A stretch of 64,000 bases of DNA from Zeimonas sediminis (GTDB taxonomy: Bacteria > Pseudomonadota > Gammaproteobacteria > Burkholderiales > Burkholderiaceae_E): the NCBI RefSeq assembly GCF_023721795.1, contig NZ_JAMQYE010000001.1, forward strand, positions 1,984,001-2,048,000, written 5' to 3'. Shown here piece after piece: positions 39,220 through 49,317 of the stretch. Below the pieces are notes generated by a model. That model had not been told where the DNA came from and made no database searches. It saw only the letters and a list, made by a program, of their open reading frames with translations. The stretch's first letter is position 1; each line of letters starts with the position of its first letter. The translations under genes were made by a program, and so were the position numbers.

Positions 39220-40326
39220 ATGAGCAGGATCAGCCGCGTCGAGATCTGGCAGGTCAACCTTCCGCCGAAGGTGCCCCGCTCGGACGCGATCCAGTCCTTC
39301 GTCACGCAGGAGACGCCGATGCTGCGCGTCACCTGCGACGACGGCGCGCAAGGCACCGGCTACACGTACACGATCGGCACCGGCGGCTCGTCGGTCGTGT
39401 CGCTGCTGGCCGACCACCTTGCGCCGCGGCTGCTGGGCCGCGATCCCGACGACATCGAGGCGATCTGGAAGGACCTGTTCTTCCACACCCACGCCACCGC
39501 GGTCGGCGCGATCACCGCGCTGGCGCTCGCAGCTGTCGACACCGCGCTGTGGGACCTGCGCTGCCGCCGGCTCGGCCTGCCGCTGTGGAAGCTGGCCGGC
39601 GGCGCGCAGCCGCGGGTGCCGGTCTACAGCACCGAGGGCGGCTGGCTGCAGCTGCCGGTCGACACGCTGGTGGCCGAATCGGTCGCGGCCAAGCAGGCCG
39701 GCTTCCGGGGCGTCAAGATCAAGGTCGGCAAGCCCCACGTCAGCGAAGACGTCGCGCGGCTGCGCGCGGTCCGCGACGCGGTCGGCGCCGACTTCGAGCT
39801 GATGGTCGACGCCAACCAGGCCTTCACCGTGGGCGAGGCGATCCGCCGCGCGCACCACTTCGAGCCGCTCGACCTGGCCTGGTTCGAGGAGCCGCTGCCC
39901 GCCGAGGACCTCGGCGGCCACGCTCGGCTGGCCGCGTCGACCACGCTGCCGGTCGCGGTCGGCGAGTCGATCTACTCGCTGCAGCACTTCCGCGAGTACC
40001 TGCAGCGCGAGGCCTGCTCGATCGTGCAGGCCGACGTCGCCCGCATCGGCGGCATCACGCCGTGGCTGAAGACGGCGCACCTGGCCGAGAGCTTCAACGT
40101 GCCGATCTGCCCGCACTTCCTGATGGAGCTGCACGTGTCGCTGTGCGCGGCGGTGCCGAACGCGGCCTGGGTCGAGTACATCCCCCAGCTCGACGATGTG
40201 ACCACTTCCCGAATCGCGATCCAGGACGGCTTCGCGATCCCGCCCGACTCGCCCGGCATCGGCATCGACTGGGACTGGCCCGCGATCGAGCGCAGCGCGG
40301 TCGCCCGCCACGACCTGCGGATCTGA
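39220..40326 (+). CDS. Mandelate racemase / muconate lactonizing enzyme family, sugar-acid dehydratase
   Basis: 368 residues. Catalytic Lys-x-Lys in RGVKIKVG, metal ligands Asp (MVDANQAF), Glu (WFEEPLP) and Glu (AVGESI), then His and Glu of the MR subgroup in CPHFLMELH. The enzyme probably dehydrates an acid sugar such as an aldonate or galactarate/talarate. A GGGAG site precedes the ATG. The following aldolase-family gene starts 4 nt later, suggesting the two steps are sequential. Confidence 0.88.
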   Translation: MSRISRVEIWQVNLPPKVPRSDAIQSFVTQETPMLRVTCDDGAQGTGYTYTIGTGGSSVVSLLADHLAPRLLGRDPDDIEAIWKDLFFHTHATAVGAITALALAAVDTALWDLRCRRLGLPLWKLAGGAQPRVPVYSTEGGWLQLPVDTLVAESVAAKQAGFRGVKIKVGKPHVSEDVARLRAVRDAVGADFELMVDANQAFTVGEAIRRAHHFEPLDLAWFEEPLPAEDLGGHARLAASTTLPVAVGESIYSLQHFREYLQREACSIVQADVARIGGITPWLKTAHLAESFNVPICPHFLMELHVSLCAAVPNAAWVEYIPQLDDVTTSRIAIQDGFAIPPDSPGIGIDWDWPAIERSAVARHDLRI

Positions 40327-40330
40327 CGCG

Positions 40331-41314
40331 ATGCGCGGCATCTGGCCGATCCTGTTCGCCTACTTCGACGCGAGCGGACGCCTCGACCGCGACGCAATGC
40401 GCCGGCAGGTCGAGTCGGCGATCGCCTGGGGCGCCCCCGGCATCGCCGTGCTCGGCGTGGCCACCGAAGTCGGCAAGCTGTCGGTCGACGAGCGCCGCAG
40501 CGTGATCCGCTGGGCCGCCGAGGACATCGCGGGCCGGGTGCCGCTGGCGGTCACGATCGCCGGCGAGACCGTGGCCGCGCAGCGCGAGCTGGCCGACTAC
40601 GCGGTGGCGCAGGGGGCGGGCTTCCTGATCCTGCAGCCGCCGCCGGCCGCGGCGCGCGGCGAGATCGACGCGGCCGGCTGCGAGGCCTTCTTTTCCGACG
40701 TGATGCGCGGCCAGCCGGTGCCGGTGGGCATCCAGAACGCGCCCGAGTACCTCGGGTTCGGCCTTTCGCCCGAGGCGATCGTCCGCCTGGCCGATCGTCG
40801 CCCCGAGTTCCGCATCCTGAAGGGCGAGGCCTCGAGCGTGATCATCGAGCGAACGATCGCCGCCGTCGGCGACCGGCTCGCGGTGCTCAACGGCCGCGGC
40901 GGACTCGAGCTGCTCGAGAACCTCGAGGCCGGCTGTGCCGGGATGATCGTCGCGCCCGACAACGCCGACCACCAGCACGCGATCCACGCGGCGCTGGCGG
41001 CGGGCCGCGCCGACGAGGCGCTCGAGCGCTACCGGCAGGTCCTGCCTGCGATCGTGTTCGCGATGCAGTCGCTCGACACGCTGATCTGCTACGGCAAGCG
41101 GATCGCCGCCTGGCGCATGGGTTTCGAGGTCGAGCACGACCGCGCCCCGGCACTTGGCCCGACCGAATTCGGCCTTCGCATGGCCCGGGAGCACGCGCGC
41201 CGGCTCGGCCCGCTGCCCCCGACCGAGGCGACGCCGGCGACCCGCATGGCCGAGAGAGCCTCGGGAGCCGAAGGCGCCGCCCACGACCAATCCGGCGCGG
41301 ATCGCGCCAGCTGA
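40331..41314 (+). CDS. Dihydrodipicolinate synthase (DapA) family aldolase/dehydratase
   Basis: 327 residues. TIM-barrel with Schiff-base Lys in FRILKGEAS (about residue 163) and the GVATEVGKLSVDERRSVI substrate-carboxylate region; the usual Tyr region reads QNAPEYLG. Members linked to sugar-acid dehydratases act as 2-keto-3-deoxygluconate-type aldolases or keto-deoxy-acid dehydratases. It probably uses the keto-deoxy product of the neighbouring dehydratase. The last about 30 residues are polar and atypical. Confidence 0.85.
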   Translation: MRGIWPILFAYFDASGRLDRDAMRRQVESAIAWGAPGIAVLGVATEVGKLSVDERRSVIRWAAEDIAGRVPLAVTIAGETVAAQRELADYAVAQGAGFLILQPPPAAARGEIDAAGCEAFFSDVMRGQPVPVGIQNAPEYLGFGLSPEAIVRLADRRPEFRILKGEASSVIIERTIAAVGDRLAVLNGRGGLELLENLEAGCAGMIVAPDNADHQHAIHAALAAGRADEALERYRQVLPAIVFAMQSLDTLICYGKRIAAWRMGFEVEHDRAPALGPTEFGLRMAREHARRLGPLPPTEATPATRMAERASGAEGAAHDQSGADRAS

Positions 41315-41331
41315 GTGTCCAGGAGTCAACC

Positions 41332-42867
41332 ATGTCCAACGTCGTTTCCCTCGTTCGCCGGCCGACGCTTCGCCTGAGCCCCGCCGACGACGTCGTCATC
41401 GCCGCCAAGCCGCTGTCGGCCGGCACAGTCGTCGACGCCGAGGGTGTCGCCTGTACCGACGCGATCCCGGCCGGCCACAAGCTCGCGGTGCGCGCGGTCG
41501 CCAAGGGCCAGCCGGTGCGCCGCTACGGCCAGATCATCGGCTTCGCCACGCAGGACATCGCGCCCGGCCAGCACGTGCACTCGCACAACCTGGCCTTCGA
41601 GACCTTCGAGCGCGACTACGCGGTCGGCGTCGACGTGAAGCCGGTCGAGAAGCCGGCCGAGCAGGCGAGCTTCATGGGCATCGTGCGGCCCGACGGGCGC
41701 GTGGCCACCCGCAACTACATCGGCGTGATCTCCACGGTGAACTGCTCGGCCTCGGTGTCGAAGTTCGTCGCCGCCCACTTCACGCCCGAAGTGCTCGCCG
41801 AGTTCCCGAACGTGGACGGCGTGGTGCCGCTCACGCATTCCTCCGGCTGCGGCATGGACAGCGCGGGTGCCGGCATCGACATCCTGCGCCGCACGATCGC
41901 CGGCTACGGCCGCCACCCGAACTTCGCCGGCGTGGTCATCATCGGCCTGGGCTGCGAGGCCAACCAGATGGACGCGCTGTTCCAGGCCCAGCAGATGAAG
42001 GAGAACGCGCAGCTCAAGGCCTTCGTCATGCAGACGACCGGCGGCACCCGCAAGACCGTCGAGGCGGCGATCGCCGCGGTGAAGGAAATGCTGCCGAAGG
42101 CCAACGACATCAGGCGCGAGCGCGTGCCGGCCAGCCACATCACGATCGGCCTGCAGTGCGGCGGCTCCGACGGCTACTCGGGCATCACGGCGAACCCGGC
42201 GCTGGGCGCGGCCTGCGACATCCTGGTCGCGCACGGCGGCACGGTGATCCTCTCCGAGACCCCGGAGGTCTACGGCGCCGAGCACCTGCTGACCCGGCGC
42301 GCGGTCTCGCAGGAGGTCGCCGACAAGCTGATACGCCGCATCAAGTGGTGGGAGGACTACACCGCGCGCAACCACGGCAGCATGGACAACAACCCGTCGC
42401 CGGGCAACAAGGCGGGCGGCCTGACCACGATCCTCGAGAAGTCGCTGGGCGCGGTCGCCAAGGGCGGCACGACGAACCTGGTCGACGTCTACGAGTACGC
42501 CGAGCCGGTCACCGCCAAGGGCTTCGTCTTCATGGACACCCCGGGCTACGACCCGGTGTCGATCACCGGCCAGGTCGCCGGCGGCGCGAACATGGTGGTG
42601 TTCACCACCGGCCGCGGCTCCTGCTACGGCTGCAAGCCCTCGCCGTCGATCAAGCTCGCGACCAACACGCCGATGTACGAGCGGATGGTCGAGGACATGG
42701 ACATCAACTGCGGCACGATCGTCGACGGCTCGACCAGCGTGCAGGAGAAGGGCCGCGAGATCTTCGAGATGGTGCTTCGCGTGGCCAGCGGCGAGCACAG
42801 CAAGAGCGAGGCGCTCGGCATCGGCAGCGAGGAGTTCATCCCGTGGTCGATCGGCGCGGTGATGTGA
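41332..42867 (+). CDS. UxaA/GarD-family sugar-acid dehydratase (altronate dehydratase type)
   Basis: 511 residues: an N-terminal SAF domain (about 15-90, ISRS not needed; DAIPAGHKLAVRAVAKGQPVRRYG is typical) joined to the UxaA core with VATRNYIGVISTVNCS, THSSGCGMD, LGCEANQMD, LQCGGSDGYSGITANPA and GRGSCYGCKPSPSIKLATN. The iron-dependent family dehydrates D-altronate to 2-keto-3-deoxygluconate or galactarate to its keto-deoxy acid. AGGAG precedes the ATG. The Cys and His ligands all appear intact. Confidence 0.92.
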   Translation: MSNVVSLVRRPTLRLSPADDVVIAAKPLSAGTVVDAEGVACTDAIPAGHKLAVRAVAKGQPVRRYGQIIGFATQDIAPGQHVHSHNLAFETFERDYAVGVDVKPVEKPAEQASFMGIVRPDGRVATRNYIGVISTVNCSASVSKFVAAHFTPEVLAEFPNVDGVVPLTHSSGCGMDSAGAGIDILRRTIAGYGRHPNFAGVVIIGLGCEANQMDALFQAQQMKENAQLKAFVMQTTGGTRKTVEAAIAAVKEMLPKANDIRRERVPASHITIGLQCGGSDGYSGITANPALGAACDILVAHGGTVILSETPEVYGAEHLLTRRAVSQEVADKLIRRIKWWEDYTARNHGSMDNNPSPGNKAGGLTTILEKSLGAVAKGGTTNLVDVYEYAEPVTAKGFVFMDTPGYDPVSITGQVAGGANMVVFTTGRGSCYGCKPSPSIKLATNTPMYERMVEDMDINCGTIVDGSTSVQEKGREIFEMVLRVASGEHSKSEALGIGSEEFIPWSIGAVM

Positions 42868-42868
42868 C

Positions 42869-43909
42869 GTGATCCTGCTCACCAGCGACACCGAGACCAG
42901 GCCTACCGCCGCGATGCGCGCCGCGATCGCGGCGGCCGAAGTCGGCGACGAACAGAAGAACGAGGACCCGACGGTCCTGCGGCTGACCGAGCGGGTCGCG
43001 CAGCTGCTCGGCAAGGAAGCGGCGTTGTTCCTGCCGAGCGGCACGATGTGCAACGTGATCGCGGTGCGCGCCCACACCTCGCCCGGCGAGGTCGTGCTCG
43101 CCGAGCGCGACTCGCACGTGCTGCGCGCCGAGGGCGGCGGCGCGGGGATGATCTCGGGCGTGATGACCGAGCCGCTCGAGAGCGAGCGCGGCGTGTTCGG
43201 TCCTGGCGCGCTCGATGCCGCGCTCGACCGGATCGGCGCCCTGCCCTCGCCCTACGGCCCGCGCGCCCGGCTGCTTTGCCTGGAGAACACGCACAACTTC
43301 GGCGGCGGCACCGTGTGGCCCCAGGACAGGCTCGACGCGGTCTGCGACGCCGCCCGCGCGCGCGGCCTGAAAGTCCACCTCGACGGCGCCCGGCTGATGA
43401 ACGCGGCGGTCGCGAACGGCCTGAGCCCGGCGCGCATCTGCGAGAAGGTCGACACCGCCTGGCTCGACTTCACCAAGGGGCTCGGCGCCCCGATCGGCGC
43501 GGTGCTCGTCGGCAGCCGCGAGTTCGTCGCCGAGGCTCGCCGCCTGCGCCAGATGGTCGGCGGCGCGATGCGCCAGGCCGGCATCGCCGCGGCCGCCTGC
43601 CTGCACGCGCTGGACCACCACGTCGAGCGCCTGGCCGAGGACCACGAAAACGCAAGGCGCCTGGCCGAAGGCCTGCAGGCGATCCCCGGCGTCCGGCTGG
43701 TCCACGGCCTGCCCGAGACCAACATCGTGTTCTTCGACCCGCGCGCCGCCGGCTGGACCGCGACCGACTTCGCGAAGGCCGCGGCCGCCAACGGCGTGAA
43801 GCTGGTGCCGGTCGCCGGGATGATCCGCGCGGTCACCCACCTCGACGTGACGCGCGAGCAGATCGACGAGGCGCTGGCCGTCATTCGCCGGATGATGGGC
43901 GTCGAATAG
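42869..43909 (+). CDS. Threonine aldolase-like PLP enzyme (low-specificity L-threonine aldolase family)
   Basis: 346 residues of fold-type I. SDTETRPTAAMRAAIAAAEVGDE start, GKEAALFLPSGTMCN, the Asp in KVHLDGARLMNA and the PLP Lys in LDFTKGLGAPIGAVL. The family cleaves beta-hydroxy-alpha-amino acids to glycine and an aldehyde. The start is GTG at 42869, one nt after the uxaA-type stop, so it is the last gene of the TRAP/sugar-acid operon. Its role there is unclear; it may act on a different beta-hydroxy acid product. Confidence 0.86.
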   Translation: MILLTSDTETRPTAAMRAAIAAAEVGDEQKNEDPTVLRLTERVAQLLGKEAALFLPSGTMCNVIAVRAHTSPGEVVLAERDSHVLRAEGGGAGMISGVMTEPLESERGVFGPGALDAALDRIGALPSPYGPRARLLCLENTHNFGGGTVWPQDRLDAVCDAARARGLKVHLDGARLMNAAVANGLSPARICEKVDTAWLDFTKGLGAPIGAVLVGSREFVAEARRLRQMVGGAMRQAGIAAAACLHALDHHVERLAEDHENARRLAEGLQAIPGVRLVHGLPETNIVFFDPRAAGWTATDFAKAAAANGVKLVPVAGMIRAVTHLDVTREQIDEALAVIRRMMGVE

Positions 43910-44030
43910 ATTCTCTTCGTTCGCCCGGTCCGGCGGTGGCCTGGACGTGGTGACGTGAGACACCCAACGCCGATAGCCCGCCGCCGCCTGCCGGTCCAGC
44001 CGGCCCCCGATCGTGATCGTGACCGTGAAT

Positions 44031-44251
44031 GGGCTCGGCGAGCGGGCCGGCCCTGCCTGGCGGACATTTCGGGCAAGCCGCGTGCTGACGAAGGAGCCGG
44101 CGAAAAGGGAGGAGCTCTGTCTGAGCGAGCCCGCAGGGCTCGCGAGTTGAGCTCCGACCCGCCGGCGACGAGGCAGACGCGGGAACCCCTCGCCGAAGGC
44201 GAGGGGCGCAGCCCGTGTCCGCCAGGCAGGGCCGGCCCGCTCGCCGAGCCC
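44031..44251. repeat. 221-bp non-coding element with 36-bp perfect terminal inverted repeats
   Basis: The 363-nt space between the threonine-aldolase-like gene and fumC holds no credible gene. Bases 44031-44066 are the exact reverse complement of 44216-44251. Inside are two perfect hairpins: 44125-44143 (8-bp arms, loop GCA) and 44186-44206 (9-bp arms, loop GAA). There is also a GGAGCTC/GAGCTCC pair (44111-44117, 44149-44155) around the first. No target-site duplication was seen. It resembles a miniature inverted-repeat element or a structured intergenic RNA repeat; no second copy is in the window. Confidence 0.75.
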
Positions 44252-44272
44252 CGCGCCAACGACCCCAGCGGC

Positions 44273-45670
<1,398 letters not shown>

Positions 45671-45887
45671 GTCGGCCTCCCGATCGTGTGAGGGCCCGAC
45701 CAAGCCTACGCCACACGCCTCGCGAAACACCAGCACGGCGCCAAGGAATAGCGCCTGGCCGCCCGGCGCTTTGCTACGCTGCCGGGCGGCGTCGCGGCGC
45801 CCGCTCCGCTCGCGGGCGGACTGCCGCGAAGTGCATCGCGCCGATCCTTCCCCCGCATCGAACACGACCTACAACGGAGTTCCTCGA

Positions 45888-46856
45888 ATGAGCTTTCCCC
45901 GTCGCCAGTTCCTCCGCGCCGGCCTCGGCCTGACCGCGGCCAGCGCCCTGCCCTTCGCCGCCGGCTGCGCGGCGCTTCCCGGTGCCGGCCCCTCGGGCAC
46001 CCGCGTTTCCGAGGGCGTGTATCGCGCCCGCGTGGGCAGCGCCACGATCACCGCGATCGCCGACGGCGTCGCGGTGCGGCCGCTGGCCGACGGCTTCGTG
46101 CGCAACGCGTCGCTGGCGCAGGTCCAGCAGGCGCTGAGCGATGCCGGGCTGCCGACCGACAAGCTCACGATCCCCTTCACCGCCTTCGTCGTCGAGAACG
46201 AGGGCAAGCGGATCCTGATCGACGCCGGCAACGGCGAGTTCGGCGCCCCGACCAGCGGCCAGGTCGTGAACAACCTGAAGGCGGCCGGATTCGCGCCGGA
46301 GTCGTTCGACCACGTCCTGATCTCGCACTTCCACGGCGACCACATCAACGGCCTGCGCAACAAGGCCGGGCAGCTCGTCTACCCGAAGGCGCGGATCCAC
46401 GTGCCGGCGCCCGAATGGGACTTCTGGATGAGCGACGCGAACATGGCCAAGGCGCCCGACGCGATGAAGGGCGCCTTCCAGGCGCCGCGCCGGGTGTTCG
46501 GGCCGATCGCCGGCCAGGTCGAGCGCTTCAAGCCCGGCGCCGAGGTCGCCCCGGGCATCGTGTCGATGGACGCCTTCGGCCACACCCCGGGCCACACCGC
46601 CTACGCGGTCATGTCCGGCGGCCAGACCTGGGTCTTCCTCGCCGACTTCGCGAACGTCGCGCAGCTGTTCGTGCGCAACCCCGACTGGGCGGTGATGTTC
46701 GACATGAACGCCGAGATGGCCCGCCAGACCCGCCGCCGCCTGCTCGAGCAGGCGATCGCGCAGGACTGGCTGGTCTCCGGCTATCACATGCCGTTCCCGG
46801 CGATCGGGCGCATCGCGCGCCGGGGCGCCGGCTACGACTTCCTGCCGATGGGCTGA
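45888..46856 (+). CDS. Exported metallo-beta-lactamase-fold hydrolase
   Basis: 322 residues with Tat leader (PRRQFLRAGLGLTAASALPFAAGCAAL; the Cys may also permit lipidation) and an MBL fold: LISHFHGDHINGL metal motif, FGHTPGHTAYAV, FLADFAN and a C-terminal GYHMPFPAIGRI His. It resembles lactonase/quorum-quenching-like and teichoic-type MBL hydrolases; substrate unknown. It is divergent from fumC over 217 nt in which I see no clear operator. Confidence 0.84.
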   Translation: MSFPRRQFLRAGLGLTAASALPFAAGCAALPGAGPSGTRVSEGVYRARVGSATITAIADGVAVRPLADGFVRNASLAQVQQALSDAGLPTDKLTIPFTAFVVENEGKRILIDAGNGEFGAPTSGQVVNNLKAAGFAPESFDHVLISHFHGDHINGLRNKAGQLVYPKARIHVPAPEWDFWMSDANMAKAPDAMKGAFQAPRRVFGPIAGQVERFKPGAEVAPGIVSMDAFGHTPGHTAYAVMSGGQTWVFLADFANVAQLFVRNPDWAVMFDMNAEMARQTRRRLLEQAIAQDWLVSGYHMPFPAIGRIARRGAGYDFLPMG

Positions 46857-46892
46857 AGCTTCCGGGCCCGGGCGGCCGGCTCCCGCGCCCCG

Positions 46893-47279
46893 ATGGCCGC
46901 CCGCCTGGCCGCCGACGCGCTGGTGCTGCTGCACCTGGCGTTCATCCTGTTCGTGGTGCTGGGCGGCCTGCTGGTCGCCTGGCGGCCACGGCTGGCGTGG
47001 CTGCACCTGCCGGCCGCTGCCTGGGGCGCCTGGATCGAAGCCGCCGGCGCGATCTGCCCTCTCACCCCCTGGGAGAACCGGCTCCGGGCAATGGCCGGCG
47101 ATGCCGGCTACCCGGGCGGCTTCATCGAGCACTACCTGATCCCGCTGGTCTACCCCGGCGACCTCACGGCCCAGCACCAGCGTTGGCTGGCGCTGGGCGT
47201 CGTGCTGCTGAACCTGGCGATCTACGCGAGCGCGGTGCTGCCGGCGCTCCAGCGGCGCCGGCGCAACCGGATCGGTTGA
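46893..47279 (+). CDS. DUF2784 integral membrane protein
   Basis: 128 residues with three to four membrane segments; LLHLAFILFVVLGGLLVAWRP, AGAICPLTPWENRLR and YPGGFIEHYLIPLVYP are the conserved DUF2784 blocks. Function unknown. It lies 36 nt after the MBL-fold gene on the same strand. Confidence 0.8.
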   Translation: MAARLAADALVLLHLAFILFVVLGGLLVAWRPRLAWLHLPAAAWGAWIEAAGAICPLTPWENRLRAMAGDAGYPGGFIEHYLIPLVYPGDLTAQHQRWLALGVVLLNLAIYASAVLPALQRRRRNRIG

Positions 47280-47288
47280 CCCGCCGAC

Positions 47289-47969
47289 TCAACTGACGAC
47301 CGGCAGCGCCTCGACGTCGTAGGCGTGGACCAGCTTGCGGCCGAGCACCGGGTCCTCGAGCTCCATCTCGAAGCGGCTGCCGGGCCGCACGCCGCCGATC
47401 GAGTTCAGCGTGCCGCAGAACATCAGCGTGCCGGGTGGCAGGCCGGCCTGGCCGGTGCAGCGCGTCATCAGGTCCTGCGGGCTGCGGATCGCCGCGGCGG
47501 CGCCTTCCTGGTAGAGCACCCGCTTGCCGTCGATCGTGGCCCAGGCGCGCAGCACCATCCGGTCCCAGTGCGGCGCGACCTCGTCGAAGCGCCACAGCTG
47601 CGTGCCGAGCACCTTCGAACACAGCTGCTTGGACAGCGCCACGCCCATCGCCTCGGCCTTGCGATCGGTGTGGTCCGAGCCCAGCGTGACCCACAGGCCG
47701 TCGGCCATCGACACCAGCACCGGCTCGACCTCGCCCGAGGTGTCGGGGCCCAGCACCTGCAGGTGCTCGACCTGCGTGAGCTGCGTGACGCCGAGCCGAT
47801 AGAACAGCGGATAGGTGGACGGGCCCGGGATCCCCAGGGCGCCCAGCTCCTCGATGTGATGCTGGACCGCGGCGTCGTCGCGCGCGGTCCAGCCCGCCAC
47901 GATCAGCTGGTCGATCTGGACCGCGATGCGGTCGCGGCGGTCCTGCCAGATGCGTTCGAAGGTCAGCAA
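47289..47969 (-). CDS. DUF2848 family protein (FAH-superfamily-like)
   Basis: 226 residues. GIPGPSTYPLFYRLG, VLVSMADGLWVTLGSDHTDRKAE, SKQLCSKVLGTQLWRFDEV and the end TLMFCGTLNSIGGVRPGSRFEME match DUF2848, which shares the FAH-like fold. The start is TTG at 47969 with GGAG eight nt upstream. It lies 61 nt after the DctM gene on the same strand, so it is probably the last gene of the second TRAP operon and acts on the imported acid. Confidence 0.82.
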   Translation of the reverse strand: MLTFERIWQDRRDRIAVQIDQLIVAGWTARDDAAVQHHIEELGALGIPGPSTYPLFYRLGVTQLTQVEHLQVLGPDTSGEVEPVLVSMADGLWVTLGSDHTDRKAEAMGVALSKQLCSKVLGTQLWRFDEVAPHWDRMVLRAWATIDGKRVLYQEGAAAAIRSPQDLMTRCTGQAGLPPGTLMFCGTLNSIGGVRPGSRFEMELEDPVLGRKLVHAYDVEALPVVS

Positions 47970-48030
47970 GGTCTCTACTCCGGATTGAAAGAAGGGACGG
48001 CGGCCGGCGCGCAGGCCCGAGGGCGTGTCC

Positions 48031-49314
48031 TCAGCCCACCGCGCCCGGCAGCCACAGCGCGATGCCCGGGAAGAAGCCGAGCAGCGCGATCATCACGAGC
48101 ATCGCCACCACGAAAGGCAGCGAGCCGGCCATCACGTCGTTCAGCGTGCCGTGCGTGCGCAGCGACTGCACGACGAACAGGTTCAGCCCGACCGGCGGCG
48201 TGATCAGCGCGGTCTCGATCAGGATCACCAGCACGACGCCGAACCACAGCGGGTCGAAGCCGAGCCCGACCATGACCGGCGCGACGATCGGGATCGTCGT
48301 GATCATCATCGACAGCGTTTCCATGAAGCAGCCGAGGATCAGGTAGAACACGACGACCGCGAGCAGCATCTCGAACTTCGAAAGGCCCAGGCCCGAGATG
48401 AAGTCGGTCAGCATCGCGGTCAGGCCGATCGCCGAGATGACGAAGTTCAGGAAGTAGGCGGCGACGATGATCAGCATGACCATCGCGGTCGTGCGCATCG
48501 AGTTCTCCAGCACCTCCTTGAGCATCGCCAGCGAGAGCCTGCCGTAGGCCCAGGCGAGCCCGAGCGCGGCGACGACGCCGAGCGAGGCGGCCTCGGTGGG
48601 GGTTGCGATGCCTGCGTAGATCGAGCCGACGACGACCAGGAAGATGCCCAGCGGCGGCAGCAGGTGCGGCAGGCTCGCGATGCGCTCGGCCCAGCTCGCC
48701 GAAAGCCTGCGCCCGCCCCAGGCGGGCCGCACCAGGCACACGGCCACGATCATCGCCATGAAGACCAGCGCCAGGCCGATGCCAGGAACGATCCCCGCCA
48801 GGTAGAGCTTCGGGATCGAGGTGTCGGTCAGCACCGCGTAGATGATCAGGTTGATCGACGGCGGGATCAGGATGCCGAGCGTGCCGCCGGCCGCCAGCGT
48901 GCCCAGGAAGAGCCGTTCGTTGTAGCCGTACTTCTTCACCAGCGGCAGCGCCACGGTTCCGACGGTGGCCGCGGTGGCCACCGACGATCCGGAAGTGGCC
49001 GCGAACACGGTGCAGGCGCCGATGTTCGAGTGCATCAGGCCGCCCGGCAGCCAGGACATCCACTTGACCATCGCGTCGTACATCCGCTCGGCCACGCCCG
49101 CGCGCAGCAGGATCTCGCCGAGCAGGATGAACATCGGGATCGCGACCAGCAGGAAGTCCTTCGACGAGGACCAGGCGACCTCGCCCAGCGCCAGCGTCAG
49201 CGGCATCTGCGAGTAGATCTGGTCGAGCAGCACGCCGAGCGTGCCGAGCGCGCCGGCCACTGGCAGAGCCAGCGCCAGCAGCGCGAGGAGCAGGAAGAGC
49301 GTCGTGGCGAGCAT
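48031..49314 (-). CDS. dctM: TRAP transporter large permease DctM (locus 2)
   Basis: 427 residues, about 12 membrane segments; LPVAGALGTLGVLLDQIY, DFLLVAIPMFILLGEILLRAGVAERMY, GACTVFAATSGSSVATAATVGTVAL, LGILIPPSINLIIYAVLTD and LNLFVVQSL are DctM blocks. Usual length. It starts 3 nt after dctQ and is co-transcribed. Confidence 0.93.
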   Translation of the reverse strand: MLATTLFLLLALLALALPVAGALGTLGVLLDQIYSQMPLTLALGEVAWSSSKDFLLVAIPMFILLGEILLRAGVAERMYDAMVKWMSWLPGGLMHSNIGACTVFAATSGSSVATAATVGTVALPLVKKYGYNERLFLGTLAAGGTLGILIPPSINLIIYAVLTDTSIPKLYLAGIVPGIGLALVFMAMIVAVCLVRPAWGGRRLSASWAERIASLPHLLPPLGIFLVVVGSIYAGIATPTEAASLGVVAALGLAWAYGRLSLAMLKEVLENSMRTTAMVMLIIVAAYFLNFVISAIGLTAMLTDFISGLGLSKFEMLLAVVVFYLILGCFMETLSMMITTIPIVAPVMVGLGFDPLWFGVVLVILIETALITPPVGLNLFVVQSLRTHGTLNDVMAGSLPFVVAMLVMIALLGFFPGIALWLPGAVG

Positions 49315-49317
49315 CGT

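Noticed and set aside
43955-44272. Small gene in the gap before fumC
   Set aside because: Open frames here pass through the perfect inverted repeats and hairpins, have no ribosome site and no protein-like composition.
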